A stretch of 64,000 bases of DNA from Siphonodentalium dalli (GCA_032622095.1 CP136066.1:52792609-52856608), one strand, 5' to 3'. Counted from the first letter of the stretch, positions 30,835 through 41,851 are shown. The notes: a model not told the origin generated them from the sequence alone. Translations and numbers: made by a program.

Positions 30835-31278
30835 TCAAGCCTGCAAATAGCGTGTCTGTCATTTGCAGAATGAGGTCCCCAGAGAGTCAATTTAGTGACG
30901 CTATCCCACACAGCGGGCTAGCATCACTAAATTCACCCTCTGTGAACCTCCTTCTGCTTAGGCCATCAACCGCTATGGTAGACCTAGGATCATATTGAAG
31001 TTTCCCAGTTGAAGTTGGTGATGTTCATACATTGGGCACCTCAATTATGAATTTTATCTTCTGCAAATTAGGGGATATAGAAACTTCCTAGAAGGGAAAT
31101 GTAACTAAAAACAATGTTAATTTGATACTATATATACTTCCCAGAAGATGAGGCCTAAGCAGAATGAGGTCCCCAGAGGGTGAAGTTGGTGATGCTAGCC
31201 CGCTATGCGGGATAGCGTCACTAAATTCGCCCTCTGTGAACCTCATGCAAATGACAGACACGCTATTTGCAGGCTTGA
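30835..31278. repeat. Inverted repeat with hairpins inside each arm
   Basis: Arms at 30,835-30,964 and 31,152-31,278 are reverse complements at about 90%. Each arm is itself an imperfect palindrome; in the left arm AATTTAGTGACGCTA pairs with TAGCATCACTAAATT (30,889-30,933). The ORFs of 72 and 100 codons overlapping the arms are not supported. Confidence 0.85.
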
Positions 31279-31497
31279 AGTACGCGTACAATGTAATTGC
31301 GTTTAAGCGCGTTAGAGATTTTTTATTTCGCTGAAGTGAAATAAGACATTCCTTACTGTACTTAAGCGAAATTACTCGCTGGCTCATCATCCTTATTGCG
31401 ATTTAAGCACAATTAATATATCCCTCATGAGATCAAATATCTGTGCAAATAGTAGAGCCCTAACACGCCTACGAGTGGACAGTCACCAGGTCAAAAT

Positions 31498-31885
31498 GTG
31501 ACCCGCCATTTCAAATCCAGTCGTAAGTCGGGATTGTTTTACCCTGAGCCGATGCATTCTCTTATATATGCGAGTCGACCATAGGTCGCCTCGCATATAT
31601 AAGATAATGCATTGGCCTAACAATTTTTTACAATTTTAATAATTATATAATTTCACCCATAGAGAGCCCCAGACAAGCATGAGCAGACGACACTCTTCTA
31701 TATGCTTCTATATAAATTTTTTTAATTTTATATCCTAAAAATTGTAAGAAGCATTTATTTTTAAAAAATTCTGCATACTCTTATATATGCGAGGCGACCT
31801 ATGGTCGACTCGCATATATAAGAGGATGCATTGGCACAGGGTAAAACAATCCCGACTTACGACTGGATTTGATATGGCGGGTCAC
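31498..31885 (+). mobile_element. Double-hairpin MITE, copy C
   Basis: 388 bp with full GTGACCC...GGGTCAC ends and both hairpins (about 31,549-31,616 and 31,766-31,834). The centre is shorter than in copy A. Flanks are AAAT and ATAT, so the 4-bp duplication is imperfect here. Confidence 0.87.
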
Positions 31886-32180
31886 ATATATAAACTCCAC
31901 CTATTGCACTATGGACTACACCATTTAAATTACAGGATGTTTATGTAATGTGGCTAATTGTACTTAAGCGCAACAAGGAAGATTTTTAATTCCACTTAGG
32001 CCCAATTAGTTCCTATTGCACTTAAGATAGCCTTATTTCGCTTAAACGCAATATAACATATTGATTATTGCGCTTAAGCGCAATTATATATTTCCTTATT
32101 GCGCTTAAGCAAATTTAGATCTTACCTTATTGCGCTTAAGGGCAATTAGAGATTCCTTAGAACGCTCGTAAATTACTATT

Positions 32181-32789
32181 TCATTGGATTCGATGGTCAA
32201 ACATAATATATTCGAGTCGAGGAACCCACCCATCAAAGTTCAGAGTGATCAGATATAGATTGTTTTTTAATCTATTGTTCACCATCGATAATTTCAAGTG
32301 GCCCAGTAAAAGGTCGACGAGAAGACGATCTCGGACCAAATTTCCGAAGAGGATAGATAACTCTAAAATCTTTTTTTTAATGGCTTTATGTGTAAAGTAA
32401 TTGACAACCCGACAAAATTTCGTAGAACAAAATGTTGATAAATAACAGGTTTTGGGCAATTTTATACTATAGTTGACTGTGGTTACCATTATTTTTGGGC
32501 AATTATTCGATTCTGGTAACTGAAGCGGCATTTCAAAAAATATTGTTGTTGTTGGAATCTGATGATATGGGGACCACCGAATCGGATTGAGTACCTTTAA
32601 TTGCCGCTTAGTTCTTACATCTAAATACTGAGAGGTCATGGTCGTCAAATACAGGGTTTGCGTGAGTCCATGTCGTCGATAGCGCCAACTGAACAGGTAG
32701 TGGAGTGTTCGTATCGGATTTATTTCGTTTTTAGCTAATTTCCGATTCACCGCTCGACATTCCTGGCCAATTATACGCATAATTATCAA
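32181..32789 (-). CDS. Unrecognised 202-codon ORF (doubtful)
   Basis: The frame opens with TTG, with an ATG at codon 4. Composition is Leu/Ile/Asn/Lys-rich and I recognise no domain. Its last 25 codons include YLITLNFDGWVPRLE. A second locus at 37,427-37,474 (plus strand) can be read as YLITLRFNGWVPRLE and also stops within ten codons. This could be a shared coding remnant, or simply a 46-bp shared repeat that happens to be open. I lean slightly to the latter. Confidence 0.2.
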   Translation of the reverse strand: MIIMRIIGQECRAVNRKLAKNEINPIRTLHYLFSWRYRRHGLTQTLYLTTMTSQYLDVRTKRQLKVLNPIRWSPYHQIPTTTIFFEMPLQLPESNNCPKIMVTTVNYSIKLPKTCYLSTFCSTKFCRVVNYFTHKAIKKKILELSILFGNLVRDRLLVDLLLGHLKLSMVNNRLKNNLYLITLNFDGWVPRLEYIMFDHRIQ

Positions 32790-33445
32790 AAGTAGTGTTT
32801 AAATATTGCATTAATCATGAAGTGGAGGGGCTAACCTTTCGATTGATATATAATTTGGATTGTTGCATGGCGTAAAACGCGATAAATATGAGCTTATATA
32901 TCTGTTCCTCGTTCCTGTTACACGAAATAGTCATTCTGTTACTCGGAAGTTGTTCCTGTTCCTCGTTCCGTTCCTGTTATTCGAAATAGTCAATCCCCAA
33001 TAATGGGTTTCGTACAATTTTGATCACGTGACTAAATATTGGTTATATTATACGACCCCTCTTAATAACCCTATGTATATTTTCAAACGCGTCGCCCTAA
33101 ATGGGTTTGGAATCGCCATACGGGTCAATGTATACCGAATCGATGAATATTATCGGAATTAAATCTAACCATTTATACAGAGAAAGCTAGTGGGAGATGA
33201 ACAATACACTATATTTACCTATTTCACAATAGACAGTGCGGTAACGTGGCACCCTAATGAATCAAAGGTGTATTTCAAGGGGTTTTAATTGGCAACCAAT
33301 TATTGAATATATTTTTATTACTGTGTTTCGTATACAAATTAGTGGGTGGTTAAATCACTGACTGCCAATATTCCTAATGGTAAGCTATTTTTAGCATATT
33401 AAAAAATTTGAAGAATTTGACAATGTTGCCCTCAATTATGCCTGA
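32790..33445. other. Non-coding stretch
   Basis: No supported gene. A degenerate doubled segment with GTTCCTCGTTCC and CGAAATAGTCA occurs at 32,900-32,995. Confidence 0.5.
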
Positions 33446-33449
33446 ATGA

Positions 33450-33938
33450 CTGAATGAGGCCCTTGACGCCAGGAAACCTGATGGTGAACATTATAAGGCA
33501 AATCACTAGAGAATATTCGACACAGCTTGAATATGCATTTGAACACATCACACCATGATAGGAAGGTAGACATCATAAAGGATCCTGAATTTGCAGATTA
33601 AAATGCGAACATCACAGCAGCTTTCGCCGAGTTGAAAAGACTTGGGCTAGGATCAACAAAGCGCCATGCGATGATCAATGCAGAAGACAGCTGTATGAGT
33701 CAATTTATATGAGGCCAACAACTCCATTTGGACTGTTCAATAAAGTTCAATATGACGTTCCACTATATTTCTTTAGGCGAGGAAGGGAAAACATGAGAAA
33801 TATGACAAAATCGACATTCGCCATCAAATATGACTACACAACTGGATTGAAATACATCATGAAAGAAGAAGACGAGCTGACTAGATATCACCGTGATAAG
33901 TATAATGTTCATGTACAAATCCCCATGTCGGCTATATA
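33450..33938 (+). pseudogene. Crypton-type tyrosine recombinase / ZMYM2-QRICH1-like domain remnant
   Basis: The best preserved part (33,709-33,938) encodes TPFGLFNKVQYDV, a RRGREN motif and DELTRYHRDKYN, the pattern of the ZMYM2/QRICH1-like C-terminal domain (formerly DUF3504), which is derived from Crypton tyrosine recombinases. Upstream, another frame encodes an LDARKPDGEHY start and a long segment through KDPEFAD and LKRLGLGSTKRHA, the usual preceding region. The two halves are separated by frameshifts (about 33,503 and 33,650-33,705) and an in-frame stop near 33,598. It is a dead fragment; the rest of the recombinase is absent. Family call is from recall of motifs. Confidence 0.72.
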
Positions 33939-34489
33939 GCTACCCACCCATAACACATGTACCCCCATTAACATCCATTAATGAACCACATGACATATAT
34001 ATTTAACGTGCACCCCTCTCTTACCCCCCCCCCACCCCGCCACCACCACAACACTATCATTCACCAGTAATAATTAATAGTATAGTAATTCAAATTCAAT
34101 TGTTATTGTATACACGCACCCGTCATGCCAAACCTATTCTATTTAATATACTGTTTATATTTTTTGTTATACTTATTCTGTATTGTGGGGAGCGGAGGTT
34201 CATCTAAGATTTAAGAACATGTCCTCCATTCCCCTAGTATCTGTATATGAATATACTATTAAAATATGTTTAAACCAATCACCGTGAAGGAGACCGGGAA
34301 CTTGTCAGTGGGCTTTTAAAGTTTTTTATTTTATTATTATTATATCTTTATTTCCTCCAGATATTGAAGATTTTACAAAGAATATAACATTGTTATGCAC
34401 AACATAATGAATAGATATCATTATTAAATTTTATAGAAACAACACAAATAAATATGATAAGCAAGACGTATTTACATTTCTACAATGGT

Positions 34490-34860
34490 GGATATACTGA
34501 CGATGATGATGATGATTGGGATGATGTTGAGAACGACGACGTTGATCGATGATGACGATGTTAATGCTGAACATGAGGAAGAAGGTGACTATATTGATGA
34601 TGATGATGATAATGATAATGATGATGATGACGATGATGATGATGTACATGATGATGAAGATGATGTTGAAGATGAGGAAATTAGATTATGACGATGACGT
34701 CAATGATGACGGTGGCGATGACGACGATGAAGATTATGATGATGACATGGACGACGGCGATGATGATGACGATGATTATGTCGATGGTGGTGACGACGAC
34801 GACGATGAAGATAATGATGATGATGATGATGATGATGGGCTGACTGATTTGTATTATTCA
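34490..34860 (+). repeat. GAT/GAC trinucleotide microsatellite
   Basis: A long imperfect (GAT)n/(GAC)n array. It creates Asp-rich frames on the plus strand and His/Ile-rich frames on the minus strand, none likely real. It lies immediately 3' of the LINE stop codon (minus strand) at 34,866-34,868, so it may be an expanded LINE 3' tail. Confidence 0.88.
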
Positions 34861-34865
34861 ATGGA

Positions 34866-35215
34866 CTAGGAAATATTTCTCTGCAAGAGTGAATTGTACC
34901 ACATCCATAATTTGGCAGTAATCGTTACCATGAAGTCCAGAAAGACGTCTATATCATCAACTGCTGTACACATATCACCAGTAATATGAGTCAAATGAAG
35001 CAAGATCATTTCGTCCATTGAAAGATCATCAATATTGATAAAACATTCTACGCCATAACGATCAATAATATCAAAAAAACATATTATTCCGTAGTGATGT
35101 CAGGGAACTGCATTCAATGAGAACGTGCTGTACTTTATCAAGGTACATTTTATAGCAGTTAGGACACTGGATTAGTGCTTCGTTTAAGTACGTTGTTAAA
35201 GAATGACATTTTTTT
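34866..35215 (-). pseudogene. LINE pol C-terminal fragment (post-RT zinc-binding region), copy 1
   Basis: The minus strand encodes ALIQCPNCYKMYLDKVQHVLIECSSL, the CxxC...HxxxxC pattern found after reverse transcriptase in several LINE clades, then a segment ending ...WMWYNSLLQRNIS and a stop. A frameshift at a T-run near 35,080 splits it. It shares the order of conserved positions with the fragment at 36.9-37.3 kb. Its 5' side is replaced by MITE sequence. Clade is not assignable from this piece. Confidence 0.65.
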
Positions 35216-35395
35216 ATCATTACAAAATTCATTAACAATTTTATATATTTTTTTAACATTTTTAAAATGTTTTCTTACATTCGTTAACAATTATAAAAAA
35301 TAATATATAATTTGTTAGGCCAATGATATCTCTTATATATGCGAGGCGACCTATGGTCGACTCGCATATATAATAGAATGCATCGGCACAGGGTA
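35205..35395 (+). mobile_element. Double-hairpin MITE, copy D (one end only)
   Basis: Only an AT-rich central remnant and one terminal hairpin (35,318-35,387, GCCAATGATATC... to ...GCATCGGC) remain, followed by ACAGGGTA. No outer terminal repeat is present. Confidence 0.75.
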
Positions 35396-35662
35396 GTTGA
35401 GCTATCCGAATCGTTGGGGCATAAACATATCTTGTCGTAGTCTGTTTGCATTGTGAAACTCTGATTTCTCACATGCCTTGATGTATGATACGATGGACCT
35501 ACTTTATACACGAAGTTGCTATAGAACCCACTCTGTCGATGAACCCGTGTGTATATCTGGAGTGTAATATATCATAATCACACCACGATATAAGGCCTAA
35601 GTTAGTATTATTTGATGGGAATACGCATTTATGAAGTTATTTTATAGGACTAAAACAACACA

Positions 35663-36923
35663 GATATATATCCTAGCTTATGTGTGTGTTTTAGCTGTGG
35701 TTCGTTAATTACGCTAGCGTATATATATGGTCATATTATCACTTAAGATATATATCCTAGCTTATGTGTGTGTGTTTAGCTGTGGTACGTTAATTACGCT
35801 AGCGTATATATATGGTCATATTATCACTTAAGATATATATCCTAGCTTATGTGTGTGTTTTAGCTGTGGTTCGTTAATTACGCTAGCGTATATATATGGT
35901 CATATTATCACTTAAGATATATATCCTAGCGTATGTGTGTGTTTTAGCTGTGGTTCGTTAATTACGCTAGCGTATATATGTGGTCATATTATCACTTAAG
36001 ATATATATCCTAGCTTATGTGTGTGTTTTAGCTGTGGTTCGTTAATTACGCTAGCGTATATATGTGGTCATATTATCACTTAAGATATATATCCTAGCTT
36101 ATGTGTGTGTTTTAGCTGTGGTTCGTTAATTACGCTAGCGTATATATATGGTCATATTATCACTTAAGATATATATCCTAGCTTATGTGTGTGTTTTAGC
36201 TGTGGTTCGTTAATTACGCTAGCGTATATATATGGTCATATTATCACTTAAGATATATATCCTAGCTTATGTGTGTGTTTTAGCTGTGGTTCGTTAATTA
36301 CGCTAGCGTATATATATGGTCATATTATCACTTAAGATATATATCCTAGCTTATGTGTGTGTTTTAGCTGTGGTTCGTTAATTACGCTAGCGTATATATA
36401 TGGTCATATTATCACTTAAGGTATATATCCTAGCTTATGTGTGTGTTTTAGCTGTGGTTCGTTAATTACGCTAGCGTATATATATGGTCATATTATCACT
36501 TAAGGTAGATATCCTAGCTTATGTGTGTGTTTTAACTGTGGTTCGTTAATTACGCTAGCGTATATATATGGTCATATTATCACTTAAGATATATATCCTA
36601 GCTTATGTGTGTGTTTTAGCTGTGGTTCGTTAATTACGCTAGCGTATATATATGGTCATATTATCACTTAAGATATATATCCTAGCTTATGTGTGTGTTT
36701 TAGCTGTGGTTCGTTAATTACGCTAGCGTATATATATGGTCATATTATCACTTAAGATATATATCCTAGCTTATGTGTGTGTTTTATCTGTGGTTCGTTA
36801 ATTACGCTAGCGTATATATATGGTCATATTATCACTTAAGATATATATCCTAGCTTATGTGTGTGTTTTAGCTGTGGTTCGTTAATTACGCTAGCGTATA
36901 TATAAGGTCATATTATCACTTAC
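35663..36923 (+). repeat. 84-bp satellite, 15 near-identical copies
   Basis: Each unit runs GATATATATCCTAGC, TTATGTGTGTGTTTTAGC, TGTGGTTCGTTAATTACG and a TACGCTAGCGTA palindrome, then TATATGGTCATATTATCACTTAA in two parts. Copies differ at only a few bases, pointing to recent expansion or conversion. The array directly abuts the truncated LINE fragment at its right. Confidence 0.93.
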
Positions 36924-37325
36924 GAGATCCAGAATGGGTTGCTGGATGCATGCAAGAAATATCATCAACTCATCTATATGGGGTTCAAGTTGTCAATATA
37001 TAAGAAACATGGTAGACCGAAATCCTCTATGATGTTAAACCATACTTCGATTCTTGTTTCGGCTAAGGCGGAACATAAAATCATTGCATGTTCGATTTCG
37101 TTTCCAAATAGTTTATGACATATCTGACACTTTCCGTTTTCTGGGGACAAGGCCCGGGCCAGGATTTTGGTTATTTCTAGAAATTCAAGTTTATGTTGAG
37201 GATAGCTTCTGCATACTAGCCAAAATGTGAAATTGACAGTGATATATGATTATTTGCGAATGGGACTAGGGAATGTTCATTGCGTAATCTTGTCTGCCAT
37301 GACTGCTTGTTTGATAGTAATAATA
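36924..37325 (-). pseudogene. LINE pol C-terminal fragment, copy 2
   Basis: The minus strand encodes LARALSPENGKCQICHKLF, then EIEHAMILCSALAETRIEVW and FNIIEDFGLPCFLYIDNL, aligning position by position with the zinc-binding fragment at 34.9-35.2 kb but clearly diverged. A frameshift near 37,245 and another near 36,990 break it. It is truncated at its 3' side by the 84-bp satellite. Confidence 0.62.
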
Positions 37326-37509
37326 ACCACTTGATTTAGATTTATCCATCTTCACCCGCAAGACCTTTCTCTGTGTCATTTATTACTGCAGATCTCGAGA
37401 GATAACAAACTTCAAAAATCGATATCTGATCACTCTGAGATTTAATGGGTGGGTTCCTCGACTCGAATCAACTGTATTTACCCCAGAAGCCTAAGAAATA
37501 ATAATTTAG

Positions 37510-37752
37510 GAGCGTCTGATCGGAGTCAGTACCTTTAACAGAGGAAGGTGAATCCTGATCGAGTACCGATTAAGAAAATATAAAATACAAGTCATGGCTG
37601 TTTACACTTTATATGATAATTTTCACACAACTCGCGACCTGATTTCCTATCTGTCCTAAGTGCACTTTTCTATGAGCGTCTGATCGGAGTCAAAACCTTC
37701 AACAGAGAAAGGTGAATCCTGATCGAGTACCGATTAAGAAAATATAAAATAC
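37510..37752 (+). repeat. 164-bp direct repeat interrupted by the 7.2-kb element
   Basis: GAGCGTCTGATCGGAGTCA occurs at 37,510 and about 37,674. The first unit runs through TAAAATACAAGTCATGG. In the second, TAAAATAC is followed by the element, and GTCATGG resumes at 44,913, so the first unit serves as the empty-site reference. Confidence 0.82.
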
Positions 37753-37769
37753 TACCCAGTGGGCACATG

Positions 37770-38215
37770 ACGTCATATTTACGTCATATTTACGTTAGAC
37801 CCAAACGTTGGATTTACATCGGATTACGGTTGGATATGAAAGTTAGATAGACGTCATATTCTGACGTTGGATTTACGTTAGATCCAAACGTTGGATTTAT
37901 GTCGGAATACGGTTGGATATGAAAGTTAGATAGACGTCATATTCTGACGTTGGATTTACGTTAGACCCAAACGTTGGATTTACATTGGATTACGGTTGGA
38001 TATGAAAGTTAGATAGACGTCATATTCTGACGTTGGATTTACGTTAGACCCAAACGTTGGATTTACGTTGGATTATGGTTGGATATGAAAGTTAGATAGA
38101 CGTCATATTCTGACGTTGGATTTACGTTAGACCCAAACGTTGGATTTACGTTGGATTATGGTTGGATATGAAAGTTAGATAGACGTCATATTCTGACGTT
38201 GGATTTATGTCAGTT
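37770..38215 (+). repeat. Left subterminal array, about 83-bp unit, about 5 copies
   Basis: Units alternate GACGTTGGATTTACG, AACGTTGGATTTACG and GGTTGGATATGAAAG. Nearly identical copies suggest homogenisation. AACGTT-type motifs are candidate transposase-binding repeats by analogy with other transposon ends. Confidence 0.88.
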
Positions 38216-39665
38216 TATGATGTTGAAACTAACGTTGGTTGTAACAAAAATAACACATATATGTACAATTGATATTTATTCATGGCAGAAACTGCACGGG
38301 GTATATCCGGATAAGACAGCCATTGATGGATAAGACGACCATCGAAATTTTATTGCCTCCATGTCGTGATAATAACCACATTTTGTTGTATTTACAGGTC
38401 CTTAATTAATTACTACTAAAGTGATTTCTGGTTATTGTACATTCAATAATATATATATTCTCCATGATTTGGTTACGCTGTTGTACGCTATGTGATTTAT
38501 TTCGGACAAAACATTAACACATTTCAACTTATTTGATGATATTTCCATTTGGAATTGCATAATCGGTTTATAATAATATAACCAAATGTCTCTATGTCAC
38601 ATGTTGGGTATAATCTTCAATAATATTAGCATTAATCTCCGAAACGTGTTGTTAATACGACAAATTGGCATTAATATAATGGTCGTGTTTATTTTTATGG
38701 ATAATACGGCCATCGGGGGGGGGAAATCATGGTGGATAATACGGCCATCGATAATGATCGTGCATAAACAAGTCGGTGTTGTCGTTTTAAAGACACAAAC
38801 ATGTTATAATATGGCATTTAGTACACAATGTTTAATCTGACGTTTAGTACAGCAATAAGGCGACAGGCACAATACGTTATAATAATTGGTGAATTAATCA
38901 TCGATGACGTATTAGCCTTCCTGCTAAGTTATTGCGATGGTCGTATTATCCGCTTCGATAAACAAGTCGGTTCTGTCGTTTAGAAAACACAGCATGTTAT
39001 AATATGGCATTTAGTGCACACACAATGTGTACTTTGACATTTAATACAGCAATAAAGTGACAGGCAAGCGCTACGTTATAATAACTGATAATAATCGTCT
39101 TTTAATCGATGGCCGTATTATCCGTCTGCAAAATTAAAGCGATGGCCGTATTATCCAAAAAAATAACACAACAATTACAATAATGGCAATTTGTCATATA
39201 CAACTCGGGGATCAATGCTAATTGTTATTCAAGATATAGAGGCATTTGGTTATATTATTTCATAGGAAAGGACCGATTCTGCAGCTCCAAATGAAAATAT
39301 CAAATAAGTTGAAATGTGTTAATGTTTTGTCCGAAATAAATCACATAGCATGTACCAGCGTAACCAAATCGTGGAGAATATGTATATCATTGAATGTACA
39401 ATAACCAGAAATCACATTAGTAGTATATTATTATTAATTAATTAAGGACCTGTAAATACAACAAAATGTGGTTATTATCACGACATGGAGGCAATACAAT
39501 TTCGATGGCCGTCTATATACCCGTGTAGTTTCTGTCATGAATAAATATCAATTGTACATATATGTGTTATTTTTGTTACAACCAACGTTAGTTTCAACAT
39601 CATAATCTGACGCAAATCCAACGTCAGAATATGACGTCTATCTAACTTTCATATCCAACAATAAT
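38186..39665. mobile_element. Foldback segment with about 400-bp inverted arms
   Basis: The left arm (38,186-38,570) recurs as its reverse complement at 39,265-39,665, including GATATTTATTCATG and TTCGGACAAAACATTAACAC. The centre contains two direct copies of a segment with AACAAGTCGGT and GTTATAATATGGCATTTAGT (about 38,770 and 38,965) and several GGCCGTATTATCC motifs. A further partial arm copy lies at 39,668-39,790. No gene is supported. Confidence 0.78.
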
Positions 39666-39794
39666 CCAGTAATAAAGGACCGGTAAATACAACAAAATGT
39701 GGTTATTATCACGACATGAAGGCCATAAAATTTCAATGGCCGTCTTAATATCCACCGATGGCCGTCTTATTCGGATACACCCTGTGAACTATAT

Positions 39795-40040
39795 CACTGT
39801 TAAAACAGAACCGTCAATTTTCACGGCAATTTGGGGACCGGTTGGACTGTGAATTTTTCAGGTCTTACCGTTAAAATTTTTACAGCCAATCCGTGAATTT
39901 TTCACGGTGTGTCCATTCTTGACTTTACAATTGAACTGTAGAATTAAACGGTTATGCCGTTAAAAATTTACAGCAAAACAGTGAATTTTCACGGTCTGCC
40001 CATTTATCAGTTACAGCAACACCGTAAAATTCTTAGTATT
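39795..40040. repeat. Degenerate repeats with GTGAATTTTTCACGG motifs
   Basis: Short palindromic motifs of the ACGGTGTTGCTGT/GTGAATTTTCACGGT type recur about five times at 55-65 base intervals. Similar sequence is common at ends of some animal DNA transposons, but no boundary can be set. Confidence 0.5.
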
Positions 40041-40129
40041 AGTCTGTTCATGTATTGACTTTTGTGGTCATTAATAGGCCTGATGATTGAAAATTGAAAA
40101 TCTGTTCCTTATAATTTCAAATATATTTA

Positions 40130-40369
40130 CAGTAATGCCCAAATTGACCACTTAACCTCAGCAGAATTATGGGTAATTTTTCAGGATTTAGTCGGAAATA
40201 TGGCTTGTTGCCATTTATTGGAAAGCTCTGTGAGCTTGTTGCCATTTATTGGAAAGCTCTCAGCGAGAGCTTTCCGACAAATGGCAACATGCCATATTTC
40301 CAACTAAATCCTGAAAAATTACCCATAATTCTGCTGTGGTTAAGTGGTCAATTACTTTGGGCATTACTG
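40130..40369. mobile_element. Tc1/mariner-like MITE, 240 bp, nearly complete palindrome
   Basis: Ends CAGTAATGCCCAAA and TTTGGGCATTACTG are flanked by TA on both sides (40,128-40,129, 40,370-40,371). The arms extend about 100 bp each, with a short duplicated CTTGTTGCCATTTATTGG segment at the centre-left. The overlapping 67-codon ORF is a by-product. Confidence 0.85.
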
Positions 40370-40588
40370 TAGCAATATTGTAAATTCAACTCCGGACAGA
40401 CACATGTATTATGTGAAATGCATATGCAGCTGGGGGTGGTTTCATACAACCTCAGTAAAGCTGAAAATGTCTTTGTATGTATTTCATGAGTTATCTAACC
40501 TGAAAATGCATTAACTTATGAGATAACTTTCTGACTGCACAGTTAGCTCAACTGCAACTATGCTAATTTCTGCAGTCCAATTTCACTG

Positions 40589-40984
40589 CTAATATACATG
40601 TACCAGTACCGGTATGTATAGTTTGAGTAAGTATAGAGTTTCAATGCAATCTATTAAATAAAATGCACAGACGGTTATCACATATACTAGTAGGTTAGCA
40701 CGTTTCCAGGATAGAAAACTCTTTGAAAAAAACATACAAAGACAACATCTTTCGCTTAATAGTAAAATGTAAATATTATGTAGACAAATAACATTTAATG
40801 AACAGGTCTGATAAACTGATGAAACAGTGACACAACAGTCAACATATTCCTCTATCCATTTCTCCATAACAGTATACATATCCTGAAATTTCCATGTCCG
40901 GTTGATCAGCCAATGTATTGGCAACAGTATTTGTTCACGAAAATACAGTTCATTTGAAAGAACATCCGAAATATCATTGAACAA
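40589..40984 (-). CDS. Unrecognised 131-codon ORF inside the 7.2-kb element (doubtful)
   Basis: The first 60 residues look protein-like (LYFREQILLPIHWLINRTW, then an acidic helix-like stretch with EKWIEEYVDCC). The rest is hydrophobic and irregular. A CAG/TTTAATTTAG acceptor-like sequence lies just upstream on the minus strand, so it might be a terminal exon of a decayed transposase or other gene. I recognise no family. Confidence 0.22.
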   Translation of the reverse strand: MFNDISDVLSNELYFREQILLPIHWLINRTWKFQDMYTVMEKWIEEYVDCCVTVSSVYQTCSLNVICLHNIYILLLSERCCLCMFFSKSFLSWKRANLLVYVITVCAFYLIDCIETLYLLKLYIPVLVHVY

Positions 40985-41851
40985 CTAAATTAAACACCAC
41001 CGTCCTGCAACTGTCAACTTTATATATCAGACAGTACATCAGTTGCCATCGCATGCTTATGGGAAAGCTGGTTGTCGTCGCTGAGTCTTATATTCAAGGC
41101 TTTGAACTGTCTCGTGTATCAGAATATCTCAGTCACTTAACTTTCCACAAATCTTGTAACATTATATTCAGTGCATTTATGTGCCAGTTCCTATTGAACA
41201 TTCTCGATTTATTGGAACCAGCTGACACCTGCAAGACCGGAACAGTCCATAATTCACTAGAATATGTTTGAGATGGTGCTACATGTACACATGTAATAGA
41301 CCATAATTGTAGATACCAGATTTCATTGAACCATTCAAGGAATCTGTTCTTCAGTCACACTCGCGCAAACACACCCTGGGCAAAGACTCCATAGTACCGG
41401 TACTGGTACTTCGGCTATTACACATCAACTTGAGAAGATTGTACCATCCGTATGTTGCGTCCGATGTTTTTTCGCAGATACCGGTACTCGGTTGATGCTA
41501 ACCCGTGCAAGCTCAGTGTAGCTCCTGAAAGAAAGAATAATTTAAAATATTAGTGACTCACTGAATGGCATCATATTATTATAATTCCTAATTATGATTG
41601 TTATTAGGGTGACATCTTACCTGTTTGCACTTTTTTCTAAGATTCTAAGAATCATATTATGGTATTGTACCAGAGTATATGTAAAAGTTAATTGTAAGAA
41701 TAATATGACATGACCACTGCCCCACAGACCAAAACATTCACATAATGACAGAACGTAGCCAATGTAATATTAAATGCACAAACACAGCAGAGTGATTCCA
41801 GAATGATTTTTATCACATGAATAGCACTATTTTCCAATGTAATATTCGAGT

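Larger units (their letters stand above)
30665..32165. repeat. Composite region of TTGCGCTTAAGCGCAA palindromes
   Basis: Variants of the 16-bp palindrome TTGCGCTTAAGCGCAA, usually followed by TTATTCCTTAT-like AT spacers, cluster at 30,665-30,830, 31,295-31,410 and 31,960-32,165. The clusters flank an inverted repeat (30,835-31,278) and a MITE (31,498-31,885), as if those inserted into one older array. Confidence 0.75.

Noticed and set aside
34431-34869. Asp-rich and Ile/His-rich ORFs
   Set aside because: Direct readings of the GAT/GAC microsatellite, with no flanking coding sequence.
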